Of a stretch of 33,728 nucleotides of DNA, positions 1-6,793 are shown in pieces. Position 1 is the first letter of the stretch, and each line of letters begins with the position of its first letter. Under the pieces are notes generated by a model. That model was not told the DNA's origin. It worked only from the letters and a program-made list of their open reading frames with translations, and did not search any database. Where the stretch lies: NCBI GenBank assembly GCA_938083005.1, contig CALKCU010000070.1:1-33728 (forward strand), in the 5' to 3' direction. Source of the DNA: an uncultured Sulfolobales archaeon (GTDB lineage Archaea; Thermoproteota; Thermoprotei_A; Sulfolobales; NBVN01). Position numbers and translations under genes: made by a program.

Positions 1-18
1 CCGGCGACGAAGGCTAGG

Positions 19-114
19 TGGGCCCGCGGGGACTCGAACCCCGGACCTCCGCCTCTCGCAGGGCTTCCTGGGGCTCGTAAGGGCGGCGTCCTGACCGGGC
101 TAGACGACGGGCCC
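19..114 (-). tRNA. tRNA-Val (anticodon TAC) with a 21-base intron
   Basis: On the minus strand the acceptor strands GGGCCCG (108-114) and CGGGCCC (20-26) pair fully, with discriminator A at 19. The T loop TTCGAGT is intact. The anticodon stem CCGCC/GGCGG encloses C-T-TAC-G, then 21 extra bases (about 55-75), then A. Removing them restores a 7-base loop, so this is an intron at the canonical 37/38 site. The mature length is 75 bases and CCA is not encoded. A TATA box sits so that transcription should begin at or next to base 114. Splicing would need the EndA encoded at 18259-18786. The exact intron boundary can shift by two bases because AG is repeated. Confidence 0.95.
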
Positions 115-133
115 CGGAGCAGCTCTCCGGCCG

Positions 134-145
134 AGCTTAAAAGCT
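134..145 (-). promoter_or_regulatory. TATA box of tRNA-Val
   Basis: The minus strand reads GAGCTTTTAAGC, centred about 26 bases upstream of the tRNA 5' end. This is the normal archaeal spacing and implies an RNA with no 5' leader. Confidence 0.75.
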
Positions 146-150
146 CTCCC

Positions 151-462
151 CTAGGCCACCCTGACGGGCCTCACGACGTGCCCCCGGTAGACCAGCGCGA
201 GGTCGGAGCACGTGGTGTTATAGAGGTGGGTTCCCGGAGCCACCTCGACCTCCTCGTGCTCCCCCGTGTCTAGGCAGACAAGCCTCACCGCGTAGGGGGT
301 CTCCCCCCAGTTTGCTACGATTACCGTGCTCCCCACTCTGTAGGCCGAGAGCCTCGGGGGAGGCTCGACGTCCCTCAGCGAGCCCGCCACCCCGGACGCT
401 ACGTGGACCAGAGCGACCCCTACCCCCAGTGCCACGGCGAGGAGCATGAGCTCCGCGTACAA
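151..462 (-). CDS. small membrane-anchored protein of unknown function
   Basis: This 103-residue protein starts with a hydrophobic segment (residues about 5-27, LMLLAVALGVGVALVHVA core), then a basic-acidic linker and a C-terminal part of roughly 65 residues that looks like a small beta-sandwich with two cysteines (C63 and C85). It is probably anchored in the membrane with the C-terminal domain outside. The N-terminus resembles the hydrophobic stretch of archaeal pilin-like proteins (an E just before it), but a clear class III signal-peptide cleavage site is not evident. The start is a TTG preceded by GAGGGGGG and a TATA box. It is divergent from the RHH gene pair. I do not recognise the family. 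Confidence 0.6.
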   Translation of the reverse strand: MYAELMLLAVALGVGVALVHVASGVAGSLRDVEPPPRLSAYRVGSTVIVANWGETPYAVRLVCLDTGEHEEVEVAPGTHLYNTTCSDLALVYRGHVVRPVRVA

Positions 463-503
463 CTGAGTGACCCCCCTCAGGTCTGCTCCCGGTAGCGGGG
501 GCG

Positions 504-513
504 GTTAAAAAGA
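504..513 (-). promoter_or_regulatory. TATA box for the membrane protein at 151-462
   Basis: The minus strand reads TCTTTTTAAC. The predicted transcript start near 482 leaves a leader of about 20 bases containing the strong ribosome-binding sequence GAGGGGGG before the TTG. Confidence 0.55.
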
Positions 514-539
514 GTTGCGCTAACGTATTACGCTGTACA

Positions 540-550
540 CATTTATATAC
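540..550 (+). promoter_or_regulatory. TATA box for the RHH gene pair
   Basis: The sequence CATTTATATAC is a near-consensus archaeal TATA box. It predicts a transcript start near 571, about 12 bases before the GTG at 584, with GGTGAG as ribosome-binding site in between. Confidence 0.7.
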
Positions 551-583
551 CATGGGGCGACTCTTGAGCGGTTCGGTGAGAGG

Positions 584-1159
584 GTGTCGGCCAGGAGGTT
601 TGTGGCCCTCCCCGAGGGACTCCTCGTCGACGCGATAAGGGTCGCTGAGAGGCTCGGTATCCCCTACACGGCCCTCATAGAGAGGATCCTCACCGAGGTC
701 CTCAGGGTGCTGAAGTACAGAAGGGACTTCCTCGAGACCCTGACCATGGTCGACGCTCTCAGCGACGTGAGGAGGCTCGGCGGAATCTACCTCCCCGAGA
801 GGTCGGTCAGAGAGCTCCTGGCCCGCGCGGGCCCCGGCGGGCTCGGCGGCGTGTGCTCCGAGCTTTCGAGGACTGCTTCGTGGTACGCGGAGCTCGGCAA
901 GGTGAAGAGAGCCCTGACGGCTGGGGAGCTCAAGAACTCCCTGGAGCTCTGGGTCCCCAGCGCGAGGGTGGACCTGGTCAGGGAGGGCGAGGGGGCCTAC
1001 AAGTACGTCGTCAGCTTCGCGGATGCTCCGAGCGAGCTCCTCGAGCTCTCCAGGTGCGTGGCGGAGGGGCTGGCGAGGGGCTACGGCCTCGAGGGCTACG
1101 AGATCTCGGTCGGGACCTCGGTCCTCGTGCTTAGGGTGAGCGGTCTTGGTGAGGAGTAG
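584..1159 (+). CDS. ribbon-helix-helix-like DNA-binding protein, paralogue A
   Basis: A 191-residue protein. Residues 1-45 fit a ribbon-helix-helix fold: a short strand (RRFVALP), a helix (LLVDAIRVAERLG), a turn (IPYT) and a second helix (ALIERILTEVLRVL). The remaining 140 residues form an unrecognised domain with an alternating helix-strand pattern ending in strands (EISVGTSVLVLRV). The protein downstream has the same two-part layout, so the two look like products of a tandem duplication. The genes overlap by 14 bases and share one promoter. By inference they are transcription regulators, perhaps forming a heterodimer. The target is unknown; the next gene is hypE but has its own TATA-like element. 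Confidence 0.6.
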   Translation: MSARRFVALPEGLLVDAIRVAERLGIPYTALIERILTEVLRVLKYRRDFLETLTMVDALSDVRRLGGIYLPERSVRELLARAGPGGLGGVCSELSRTASWYAELGKVKRALTAGELKNSLELWVPSARVDLVREGEGAYKYVVSFADAPSELLELSRCVAEGLARGYGLEGYEISVGTSVLVLRVSGLGEE

Positions 1160-1679
1160 GAGGACGATCGGGCTGGACCTCGAGTTAGCCGAGGAGCTCA
1201 AATCGATAGCTAGGTCCAGGGGGATGAGCCTCGTCGGGTACCTGAGGAGGCTGCTCGAGGAGGTGGTGGAGATAGAGAGGGCGGGCTACTTCGCTCCGGA
1301 CGCCCTAAGAGAGAAGAGGGTGGAGCTCGTCCTATCGAGGCTCGGGTTCGTCTACGTGCCGCTCGACCTACTGAGAGAGCAGTCCGCGTCCCCGGAGGAC
1401 GCGGAGGCGTACGGCGAGAGGCTCGGGACTACCCTGAGGGAGCTCGGCGTGAGCTGCGGGGAGCTCGTCGAGAGGATATCGCTCAGCAACGGGATCGGGG
1501 TCCTCAAGGAGGACTCCGTGATCCTGGTCCCGTCCTCGGGACCCAGGGAGGTCTTGAGGCGCTTTCTCGCGGGTCTAGCTCGGGGGGCCTCTCTGGGAGT
1601 GTCAACCGTGGGGGAACTGGTGGTGGTGAGGATCCCGCGCTACGGACTGCCCCCGGGCACTCTAAGGGCCCCGGCCTGA
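1146..1679 (+). CDS. ribbon-helix-helix-like DNA-binding protein, paralogue B
   Basis: A 177-residue protein. Its N-terminus is a better ribbon-helix-helix match than that of its neighbour: strand RRTIGLDLE, helix ELAEELKSIARSRG, turn MSLVG, helix YLRRLLEEVVEI. The C-terminal domain shares scattered patterns with paralogue A, such as SRLGFVYVP against RRLGGIYLP and a closing GLARG...V-V-R-I/V segment. Start is GTG at 1146, inside the end of the upstream gene, which suggests translational coupling. The function is inferred to be transcription regulation; no ligand-binding family was recognised for the C-terminal domain. Confidence 0.62.
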   Translation: MVRSRRTIGLDLELAEELKSIARSRGMSLVGYLRRLLEEVVEIERAGYFAPDALREKRVELVLSRLGFVYVPLDLLREQSASPEDAEAYGERLGTTLRELGVSCGELVERISLSNGIGVLKEDSVILVPSSGPREVLRRFLAGLARGASLGVSTVGELVVVRIPRYGLPPGTLRAPA

Positions 1680-1717
1680 CCAGCCGCGGCTAGGCCCGCC
1701 GGAGGGGGCGGAGGGCC

Positions 1718-1727
1718 GCTTATTATT
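1718..1727 (+). promoter_or_regulatory. TATA-like element upstream of hypE that decides its start
   Basis: The sequence GCTTATTATT overlaps the first possible start codon (TTG 1726). With 26-base spacing the transcript would begin near 1748, so translation most likely starts at GTG 1759, which also has GGGAG seven bases upstream. Confidence 0.5.
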
Positions 1728-1758
1728 GCCGAGGCTCTGCTATGCCGGGAGCCCTTCG

Positions 1759-2790
1759 GTGATCAGGATCGAGCACGGAGCTGGAGGCTCCGAGATGATG
1801 GACTTCATAGTGAAGCACGTGGTCTCGAGGATCCCGCCCGAGCTCCGCAGCACTCCCGGGGGCTACGGGCTTGACTACATGGACGACGGTGCCGTGGTGG
1901 AAGTGGTCCCGGGTCTCTACATGGCTTTCACTATAGACTCCTACACCGTGAAGCCCCCGAAGTTCCCCGGTGGTGACATCGGGAAGCTCGCCGCCTCCGG
2001 AACGATAAACGACCTCCTCATGATGGGCGCCAAGCCTCTGGCCCTAGTCGACGCGATAGTGGTCGAGGAGGGAGCGGACGAGTCCCTGGTCGAGGAGGTG
2101 GTGGAGTCCTTCGCGAGCACCGCGGCTCAGGCCGGGGCCCGGGTAGTGGGCGGGGACTTCAAAGTCATGCCCAAGGGCTCAATAGACGGGATCGTGGTCA
2201 CCTCCTCTGGGATAGGCTTCACCAGGAACCCGATAGTCGACAGGAGGATAGAGGTGGGAGACGTAGTGATAGTCTCGGGTCCCGTGGGAGACCACGGAGC
2301 GGTCATAGCTGCTGCCCAGCTGGGACTGCTCGACAGGATCTCCGGGATCTCGAGCGACGTGAGGCCCCTCCACGACCTGATGCTGCCGCTGATAGAGCGG
2401 TTCGGAGACTCCATCCACGCGGCCAGGGACCCGACCCGCGGGGGGTTGGCCTCCGTTCTCTACGAGTGGACGAGGGCCTCCAAGCTATCCATAATGGTCT
2501 ACAGGGACTCCGTACCGGTCCGCGAAGCCACTAGGAACTTCCTAGAGCTCCTCGGCGTCGATCCCCTGAACTCCGCGTCCGAGGGCGTGGCGGTAATAGC
2601 AGTCCCGAGGGAGGTCTACCCGGAGGTCCTGGAGTTCGTGCGCAAGCTGGGCTACGAGGAGGCTTCCCAGGTGGGCGAGGTGATAGAACCACAGCTAGAC
2701 TTCCTGCGCGGCAGAGTGATCGCTAAGACTGAGGTCGGGGGCTACACGCTCGTCGAGCCCTCCCCTCTTCTCACGCCCAGGATCTGCTAG
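1759..2790 (+). CDS. hypE: hydrogenase maturation factor HypE
   Basis: HypE dehydrates the carbamoyl group that HypF places on its C-terminal cysteine, giving the thiocyanate that supplies the CN ligands of [NiFe]-hydrogenase. The 343-residue protein has the family's GAGG-EMM N-terminus, the LDYMDDGAVV segment and AIR-synthase-like ATP-binding features (ASGTINDLLMMGA, GDFKVM, ARDPTRGGLAS). It ends exactly in the diagnostic PRIC, with the modified cysteine as last residue. A longer reading starting at TTG 1726 adds 11 residues but would place the start inside the promoter. No other hyp gene or hydrogenase subunit is in the window, so its partners must be encoded elsewhere. Confidence 0.95.
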   Translation: MIRIEHGAGGSEMMDFIVKHVVSRIPPELRSTPGGYGLDYMDDGAVVEVVPGLYMAFTIDSYTVKPPKFPGGDIGKLAASGTINDLLMMGAKPLALVDAIVVEEGADESLVEEVVESFASTAAQAGARVVGGDFKVMPKGSIDGIVVTSSGIGFTRNPIVDRRIEVGDVVIVSGPVGDHGAVIAAAQLGLLDRISGISSDVRPLHDLMLPLIERFGDSIHAARDPTRGGLASVLYEWTRASKLSIMVYRDSVPVREATRNFLELLGVDPLNSASEGVAVIAVPREVYPEVLEFVRKLGYEEASQVGEVIEPQLDFLRGRVIAKTEVGGYTLVEPSPLLTPRIC

Positions 2791-3165
2791 ACCAGTCTCG
2801 AGAGTCCCCGGCTTGCCTTAACGCAGGGCACCACATAGTGGTCGCGCGCTCGAAACCCCAGTTGTCCGGATCCCCCCGTTGGCTAGGCGCGGACTCTCCG
2901 ACCGTGCCCCGAGCTTAATGGAGCCGCCGGCGGGTTCCACTGGGACCACCCTGCGGGTACGGCAGCGGGAGCCCCTCTCTGGCAGCTCCCACACCTGCGG
3001 AGACGCGCAGCACCCGAAAAGCCTACGGCTTGGGGCTCATCGCCACGAGTGAAATCCTACTCGATGAGTCCGCTCGGGAGTGCGCTTATAGGTGGAGGAC
3101 CCAGTGGTCCGGACCGCGAAATCGGGGAGCCGCGCGGTCCGGGGCCCTCTCGCCGCAGTACCGGA
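2791..3165. ncRNA. non-coding region rich in long-range inverted repeats; candidate structured RNA
   Basis: No plausible gene is seen in these 375 bases. Perfectly complementary pairs nest in order: GAGAGTCC (2800-2807) with GGACTCTC (2891-2898); inside it ACCAC/GTGGT around 2830-2842; CCACTGGG (2937-2944) with CCCAGTGG (3100-3107), continued inward by CCACC (2946-2950) with GGTGG (3091-3095). Within that lie AAGCC/GGCTT (3019-3031) and CTCATC (3036-3041) with GATGAG (3063-3068) enclosing GAGT/ACTC. Next comes a 10-base hairpin CCGGACCGCG (3109-3118) with CGCGGTCCGG (3133-3142). I could not match it to RNase P RNA, SRP RNA, 5S rRNA or C/D-box RNA. The transcribed strand is uncertain. Confidence 0.35.
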
Positions 3166-3789
3166 CTAAGGGTCTAGCACCCTCAGTATAGCGTTCAGCA
3201 GAGCCCTAGCGCACTCTCCGCGGTCGCCGTAGCATATCGAGATAGCCAGCACGTCCCCCTCTCTACACCTCTCGGAGGCTAGAGTCTTCAGGACCCCCTC
3301 CGCCCTCTCGAAGCCTCCGCTCACCGGCATCATGGGGACATCGCCGCAGTAGACTATGATCGCTCCCTCGGCTCCCCCCCGGACTACCTCGTCCCGCAAC
3401 CTGAGGTACCCCACTCTCTCGTCTACGACCCTCCTGAACCCCCTCACTACGACTCCGTAGGCCTCGCAATCCCCGCAGACGGAGCTTAGGTCGAGCCGCC
3501 CCACGAACTCCAGCGTCTTCTCGAGCTCCTCCGCGAGCTCTAACCCCTCACGGGTTAGGAAGACCCCGGCAGCCCTGTCCACGTCGACGAGGCCCTCCCT
3601 CCTCATCCTCCTGACCAGGGTCTTGACAGACGCCTCTCCCAGGAGGAGAGTCCTAGCGAGGGTCAGCCTGCCGATCGGGGCCTCCCGGCGTAGGCTTACG
3701 AGGGCTAGGTACGCGTGGTACACGTCGAACGACGGTCTCACGCCGCCGGCCGGCTCGGAGAGCTTCTTCAATCTCGCCAGCCGATCCAT
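3166..3789 (-). CDS. winged-helix protein with DUF4443-like C-terminal domain
   Basis: A 207-residue protein with two parts. Residues about 20-85 look like a winged helix: helices around YLALVSLRREAPIGRLTLARTL, a recognition-helix region ASVKTLVRRMRREGLV, and a wing (VDRAAGVFLTREG). Residues about 100-205 form an alpha/beta domain (GVVVRGFRR, GAIIVYCGDVPMMPVSG, DVLAISICYGD) that resembles the archaeal DUF4443 family from memory. It contains three closely spaced cysteines (SVCGDCEAYG and YCGD) that could bind metal. It sits one base after the phosphoesterase gene in the same operon. The role is unknown; transcription regulation by a small ligand is the simplest inference. Confidence 0.6.
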   Translation of the reverse strand: MDRLARLKKLSEPAGGVRPSFDVYHAYLALVSLRREAPIGRLTLARTLLLGEASVKTLVRRMRREGLVDVDRAAGVFLTREGLELAEELEKTLEFVGRLDLSSVCGDCEAYGVVVRGFRRVVDERVGYLRLRDEVVRGGAEGAIIVYCGDVPMMPVSGGFERAEGVLKTLASERCREGDVLAISICYGDRGECARALLNAILRVLDP

Positions 3790-3790
3790 C

Positions 3791-4531
3791 TCAGGACCTC
3801 CTGCTCGCCGGGACGAGCTTGGGCCTGGGCGTAGTGGTTATGTAGGTAACGCCCCTCCTGGCCGGCAGGGACACGTTGTAGACCTTGGTGAGCCCCACCG
3901 CGGCCTCCGTCACGGTAGCATTGTGAGCGTGAGCGTGGACCGCTAGGTCCGGCCTAGCCTCCTTCAGCACCTCCTCGAGCCTCCCGCAACCCATGTACGG
4001 GTATATCTTTTCGGGCTCTCCCCTGATCGTCTGGTATGTGGGAGCGTAGTGGGTCAGGAGGATCGTGAGGTCCGAGACCCTGGATACCTCCTCGATCAGT
4101 CTCCTCAGGACTACGATCCTCCTCCTATAGACCGTCTCCAGCTGGGGCATGTTCCTCCTCTGCCAGTGAGTTAGCTTATCGAGGGCTCCCCTGCTGCCCA
4201 CTATCCCGACCGTGACCTCGCCCAGCCTCAGGACCGTGACGGAGTCGTTTAGCCATATGACGTAGCCGAACTCCTTGACTAGACGGTCCTCGACCTCGTG
4301 GTATTCGTCGTTCCCGAAGACCGAGACTATCGGAACGTCCCTGAACCTCGCCGTAACCTCCCTCAGGACGAGGCCCATGCCACTGACGTCTCCTCTGTCT
4401 ATCACGTCGCCCGCCATGAGGATCGCGTGAGGCACTTCCGGCGGTATGCTCTTCAGGGAGGCCCTCAGCACGCTCAAGTACTGCATCCCGTGGACGTCCC
4501 CGAATGCCAGCAGCCTCACGGTCGAAGCCAT
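3791..4531 (-). CDS. calcineurin-like metallophosphoesterase
   Basis: A 246-residue protein with the binuclear-metal motifs of the family in order: DVHG near the N-terminus, GDVIDRG, GNDE in place of the usual GNHE, THYAP, and HAHAH near the C-terminus. The substrate cannot be told from sequence. ATG 4531 is chosen because the catalytic domain begins at once (RLLAFGDVHG), GAGGGGG lies just upstream and a TATA box precedes it. The frame stays open for 78 more codons upstream, but that part is the antisense shadow of the divergent zinc-ribbon gene. It is co-transcribed with the winged-helix gene that follows after one base. Confidence 0.85.
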   Translation of the reverse strand: MASTVRLLAFGDVHGMQYLSVLRASLKSIPPEVPHAILMAGDVIDRGDVSGMGLVLREVTARFRDVPIVSVFGNDEYHEVEDRLVKEFGYVIWLNDSVTVLRLGEVTVGIVGSRGALDKLTHWQRRNMPQLETVYRRRIVVLRRLIEEVSRVSDLTILLTHYAPTYQTIRGEPEKIYPYMGCGRLEEVLKEARPDLAVHAHAHNATVTEAAVGLTKVYNVSLPARRGVTYITTTPRPKLVPASRRS

Positions 4532-4551
4532 GCTCCCCCTCAGAACTGCCA

Positions 4552-4565
4552 CAAAGCTTAAAAAC
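4552..4565. promoter_or_regulatory. shared bidirectional TATA region
   Basis: The sequence CAAAGCTTAAAAAC reads as a TATA element on both strands and lies about 25-30 bases upstream of both ATG 4531 (minus) and GTG 4586 (plus). The divergent genes are therefore likely controlled from one site. Confidence 0.55.
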
Positions 4566-4585
4566 GACCCCCGGAGTCCTCGAGG

Positions 4586-4810
4586 GTGCCGGGCCTGGTC
4601 AAGCTCGTGGGGTCCAACGCGGGCGGCCACATCGGGTGGGCTACGAAGAAGTGCAAGGTGTGCGGTAGGAGCCTTGTGGTGGGCGAGTCCGCGATATACC
4701 ACTGCCCGGGCTGCTCCACCAGGTACGGGGCGTACTTCTGCTCCAGCGACTCGAAGGTTCTCCACTACAGGTGCCCGTACTGCGGGCGGTCGCTGGAACC
4801 CCTTCTCTAG
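4586..4810 (+). CDS. small zinc-ribbon protein
   Basis: A 74-residue protein with three CxxC knuckles (CKVC at about 23, CPGC at about 40, CPYC at about 63) and one further cysteine in YFCSSD. The layout suggests two zinc sites. The N-terminus is rich in glycine (VGSNAGGHIG). No catalytic domain is visible. It could bind nucleic acid or act as a small adaptor. The stop codon overlaps the stop codon of the converging taw3 gene by four bases (CTAG). I do not recognise a named family. Confidence 0.7.
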   Translation: MPGLVKLVGSNAGGHIGWATKKCKVCGRSLVVGESAIYHCPGCSTRYGAYFCSSDSKVLHYRCPYCGRSLEPLL

Positions 4811-5427
4811 CCCCCGGCATGATTCCTAGGGGAGGCTTCCGCTTCGGACTTCAGGAGGAGCTCGTAGAGCCTGGCGAGCCTCCCCTTCCCCTCCAACAGG
4901 GCCTCGTTAGCCGCTCGGACGACCTCGCGGACCTCGCCGATCGCGAAGCCCCCGGCCCTCAGCAGGGTCGCCAGCCTCACTCCCGTCCTGAGCTCCAGGT
5001 ATATCCCCCTCCTACTGATCGACAGTACGCCGCTGTGCTTCATTCCGGCCTCGCGGGCTATCTTGAGGACCGAGAGGGCCTCGCGGAGCGTGAGCGCCGA
5101 TACGTGGAGTATGGGGCCCGTGACGACGAGCCAGAGCCTGCCCAGAGGAGGGGGACCCTGGATTATCGAGAGGACCTCGCGTTCCTCGACCGGGCTGTGC
5201 TTCTTGAATAGCACCGCCGACCCCCTCCTATGCCAGGGCATAGGCGCGTCGACTATGGTAACCCTACCGCTGCACGAGCTAACTGGGAAGGATTCCCTCC
5301 TCCTGAAGAGAGCGAGGAGGACGTGGTATATATCGGGGTCCAGGTAGCCAGCGTCTAGGTCCTCGAGCATCCTCCTGAACCTTGCCTCCCTCTCCCTGAG
5401 CCACAAGCTCCTGTCGACCATACCCAC
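4807..5427 (-). CDS. taw3: tRNA wybutosine-synthesis methyltransferase Taw3 (TYW3 homologue)
   Basis: TYW3/Taw3 enzymes methylate N4 of the wyosine precursor at position 37 of tRNA-Phe. The 206-residue protein has the hallmark SSCSGR (residues 50-55) followed by a strand and an HRRGSAVLFKKH segment, then a LWLVVTGPILHV strand and the family's SGVLSISRRGIYLELRTG block. The length is normal for the family. GTG 5427 or ATG 5421 could be the start; only 13 bases separate it from an upstream GTG on the other strand. Its pathway partner Trm5, which makes the m1G37 substrate, is encoded at 6711-7583. Confidence 0.9.
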   Translation of the reverse strand: MGMVDRSLWLREREARFRRMLEDLDAGYLDPDIYHVLLALFRRRESFPVSSCSGRVTIVDAPMPWHRRGSAVLFKKHSPVEEREVLSIIQGPPPLGRLWLVVTGPILHVSALTLREALSVLKIAREAGMKHSGVLSISRRGIYLELRTGVRLATLLRAGGFAIGEVREVVRAANEALLEGKGRLARLYELLLKSEAEASPRNHAGG

Positions 5428-5475
5428 AGAGCCCCCGCGTGTGGAGGATCCTGGCTCGGTAAAGAGCTTTGACGT

Positions 5476-5485
5476 GCTTTTAAGT
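5476..5485. promoter_or_regulatory. shared TATA region between taw3 and the PhoH-KH gene
   Basis: GCTTTTAAGT reads as CTTTTAAG on plus and CTTAAAAG on minus. It lies 35 bases before GTG 5519 (plus) and about 50 before the taw3 start (minus). It would fall inside the coding region if the plus-strand gene started at GTG 5441, which argues for the downstream start. Confidence 0.5.
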
Positions 5486-5518
5486 CACGGGCTCCCACGA
5501 GTCTTAGGTGACGGGAGA

Positions 5519-6793
5519 GTGGAGCTCCTAGAGAGGGTGAAGCCCCAGAGCGAGGGCCAGAGGAGGCTGCTCGAGGCGCTGCGCAACGAGGCGTACTCGA
5601 TAGTCGGGGTCTTCGGACCGACCGGGAGCGGCAAGTCTCTCTTCTCCCTGGCCTACGGCATAGACGCGGTGAGCAGCGGTAGGTTCAAGAGGTTCCTGGT
5701 GTTCAAGCCCGTAGTCGACGTCGTTACGGGGAGGGAGCTTACCCTGGCCGAGGCCGGGGAGGAGTACGTAAGGCTAGCCAAAGAGTACCTAGTGGACGTC
5801 CTGGGGACCTTCGCCGACCCGGCGAGCATCTCCGGGCTGATGAACTCCGGCAAGCTCGTCCTGACCGACGGTCACTACCTGAAGGGCAGGACCTTCGACG
5901 AGACCCTGATCCTCGTAGACGACGCCCAGCACGTCAGGCTCGAGATACTTCTAGAGGTCATAGTGAGGATGGGGAGCAAGAGCAGGCTGATAATCGCTGC
6001 CGATCCCATATTCCAGGCGCTAAGGGGAGTACACCACGACCACGTGACTACGCTGAGGGAGATCCTCCTCAGCGAGCCTGACGCCTACGTCGTGGACCTG
6101 GGGGTAGAGGACATAGTCAGAGAGGGAGCGAAGACCGGAGTGAGGTTCCTGCTCGAGTACGCGCTGAGGTCTAGGAAGCTCACCGACTCCGAGGTCAGGG
6201 CCCAGCAGGTGATAAAGGTGCACTCGCCAGACGCCGACGTGGTCACGGTGGTGGAAGTCGAGGAGGTGGCTAGGAAGTACGGCATCTCGACCGAGCACGT
6301 GCCGAAGTACCTGGTCGTCGTCAAGCCCGGACACCTGGGGCGCTTGGTCGGCAAGGGCGGAGAGAGGATCTCGTCTATAGAGAAGGAGCTCGGCGGCAGG
6401 GTCAGGGGGGTAGAGCTGGACCTCGACCTGACCAATTACATAAGGTCCGTTCACCCAGTCTCGTGGATCTGGAAGAGGGTCAAGGTACAGCTGCTGGGCT
6501 CCTACCTAGCGATAAAGGTCGAGAGCGACAACCTCGGTCCCCTGATGGGTCAGAGGGGGTCTTACATAAGGTTCCTGGAGGAGGTCACGGCGAGGCTCAT
6601 GGGTCTGGGAGTCCGCGTCATACCGGTCTCGGAGAGAGTGGGGCGGGAGGAAATCGAGAGGGCTGCTAGGAAGAGAGCGGCTAAGAGGGGGAGGGAGGCT
6701 AAGAGAGCGGCTAAGGCCTCCCAGAGTACTCCCGAGGCTTCTCAACCCGGAGGTCGAGGACAACCTGGTAGTAGCGCGGGCCAACAGACCTGA
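5519..6793 (+). CDS. PhoH-like ATPase with two KH-type RNA-binding domains
   Basis: A 424-residue protein. The N-terminal third is a PhoH-type P-loop domain with Walker A FGPTGSGKS, a Walker B-like LILVDDAQ and a sensor-like IIAADPIFQ. After about residue 250 come two KH-like modules with GxxG loops (LVGKGGERI and LMGQRGSYI). The last 45 residues are basic and then low-complexity (repeats of RAAKR, then Q/G/S/P-rich). It likely acts on RNA; the exact role of archaeal PhoH-KH proteins is not established. GTG 5519 is preferred over GTG 5441 because it has GGTGA eight bases upstream and a TATA box at 5476. The tail overlaps the converging trm5 gene by 83 bases. Confidence 0.85.
   Translation: MELLERVKPQSEGQRRLLEALRNEAYSIVGVFGPTGSGKSLFSLAYGIDAVSSGRFKRFLVFKPVVDVVTGRELTLAEAGEEYVRLAKEYLVDVLGTFADPASISGLMNSGKLVLTDGHYLKGRTFDETLILVDDAQHVRLEILLEVIVRMGSKSRLIIAADPIFQALRGVHHDHVTTLREILLSEPDAYVVDLGVEDIVREGAKTGVRFLLEYALRSRKLTDSEVRAQQVIKVHSPDADVVTVVEVEEVARKYGISTEHVPKYLVVVKPGHLGRLVGKGGERISSIEKELGGRVRGVELDLDLTNYIRSVHPVSWIWKRVKVQLLGSYLAIKVESDNLGPLMGQRGSYIRFLEEVTARLMGLGVRVIPVSERVGREEIERAARKRAAKRGREAKRAAKASQSTPEASQPGGRGQPGSSAGQQT

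Noticed and set aside
218-1201. A 327-codon minus-strand frame spanning the first membrane-protein and RHH genes
   Set aside because: It is antisense to three better-supported genes, has a composition of shadow frames (rich in R, G, P, E with no fold pattern) and no promoter.
2846-2862. A T-loop-like GCTCGAAACCCC that might mark a tRNA
   Set aside because: The flanking bases do not form a T stem and no acceptor pair exists at tRNA distance.
2791-3165. RNase P RNA, SRP RNA or 5S rRNA in the structured gap
   Set aside because: I looked for the CR-I/CR-V blocks of RNase P, the GNAR loop and helix 8 of SRP RNA, and the loop C of 5S rRNA on both strands and found none.
4532-4765. N-terminal extension of the phosphoesterase
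   Set aside because: The 78 extra residues are antisense to the zinc-ribbon gene, contain no conserved block, and run through the shared promoter.
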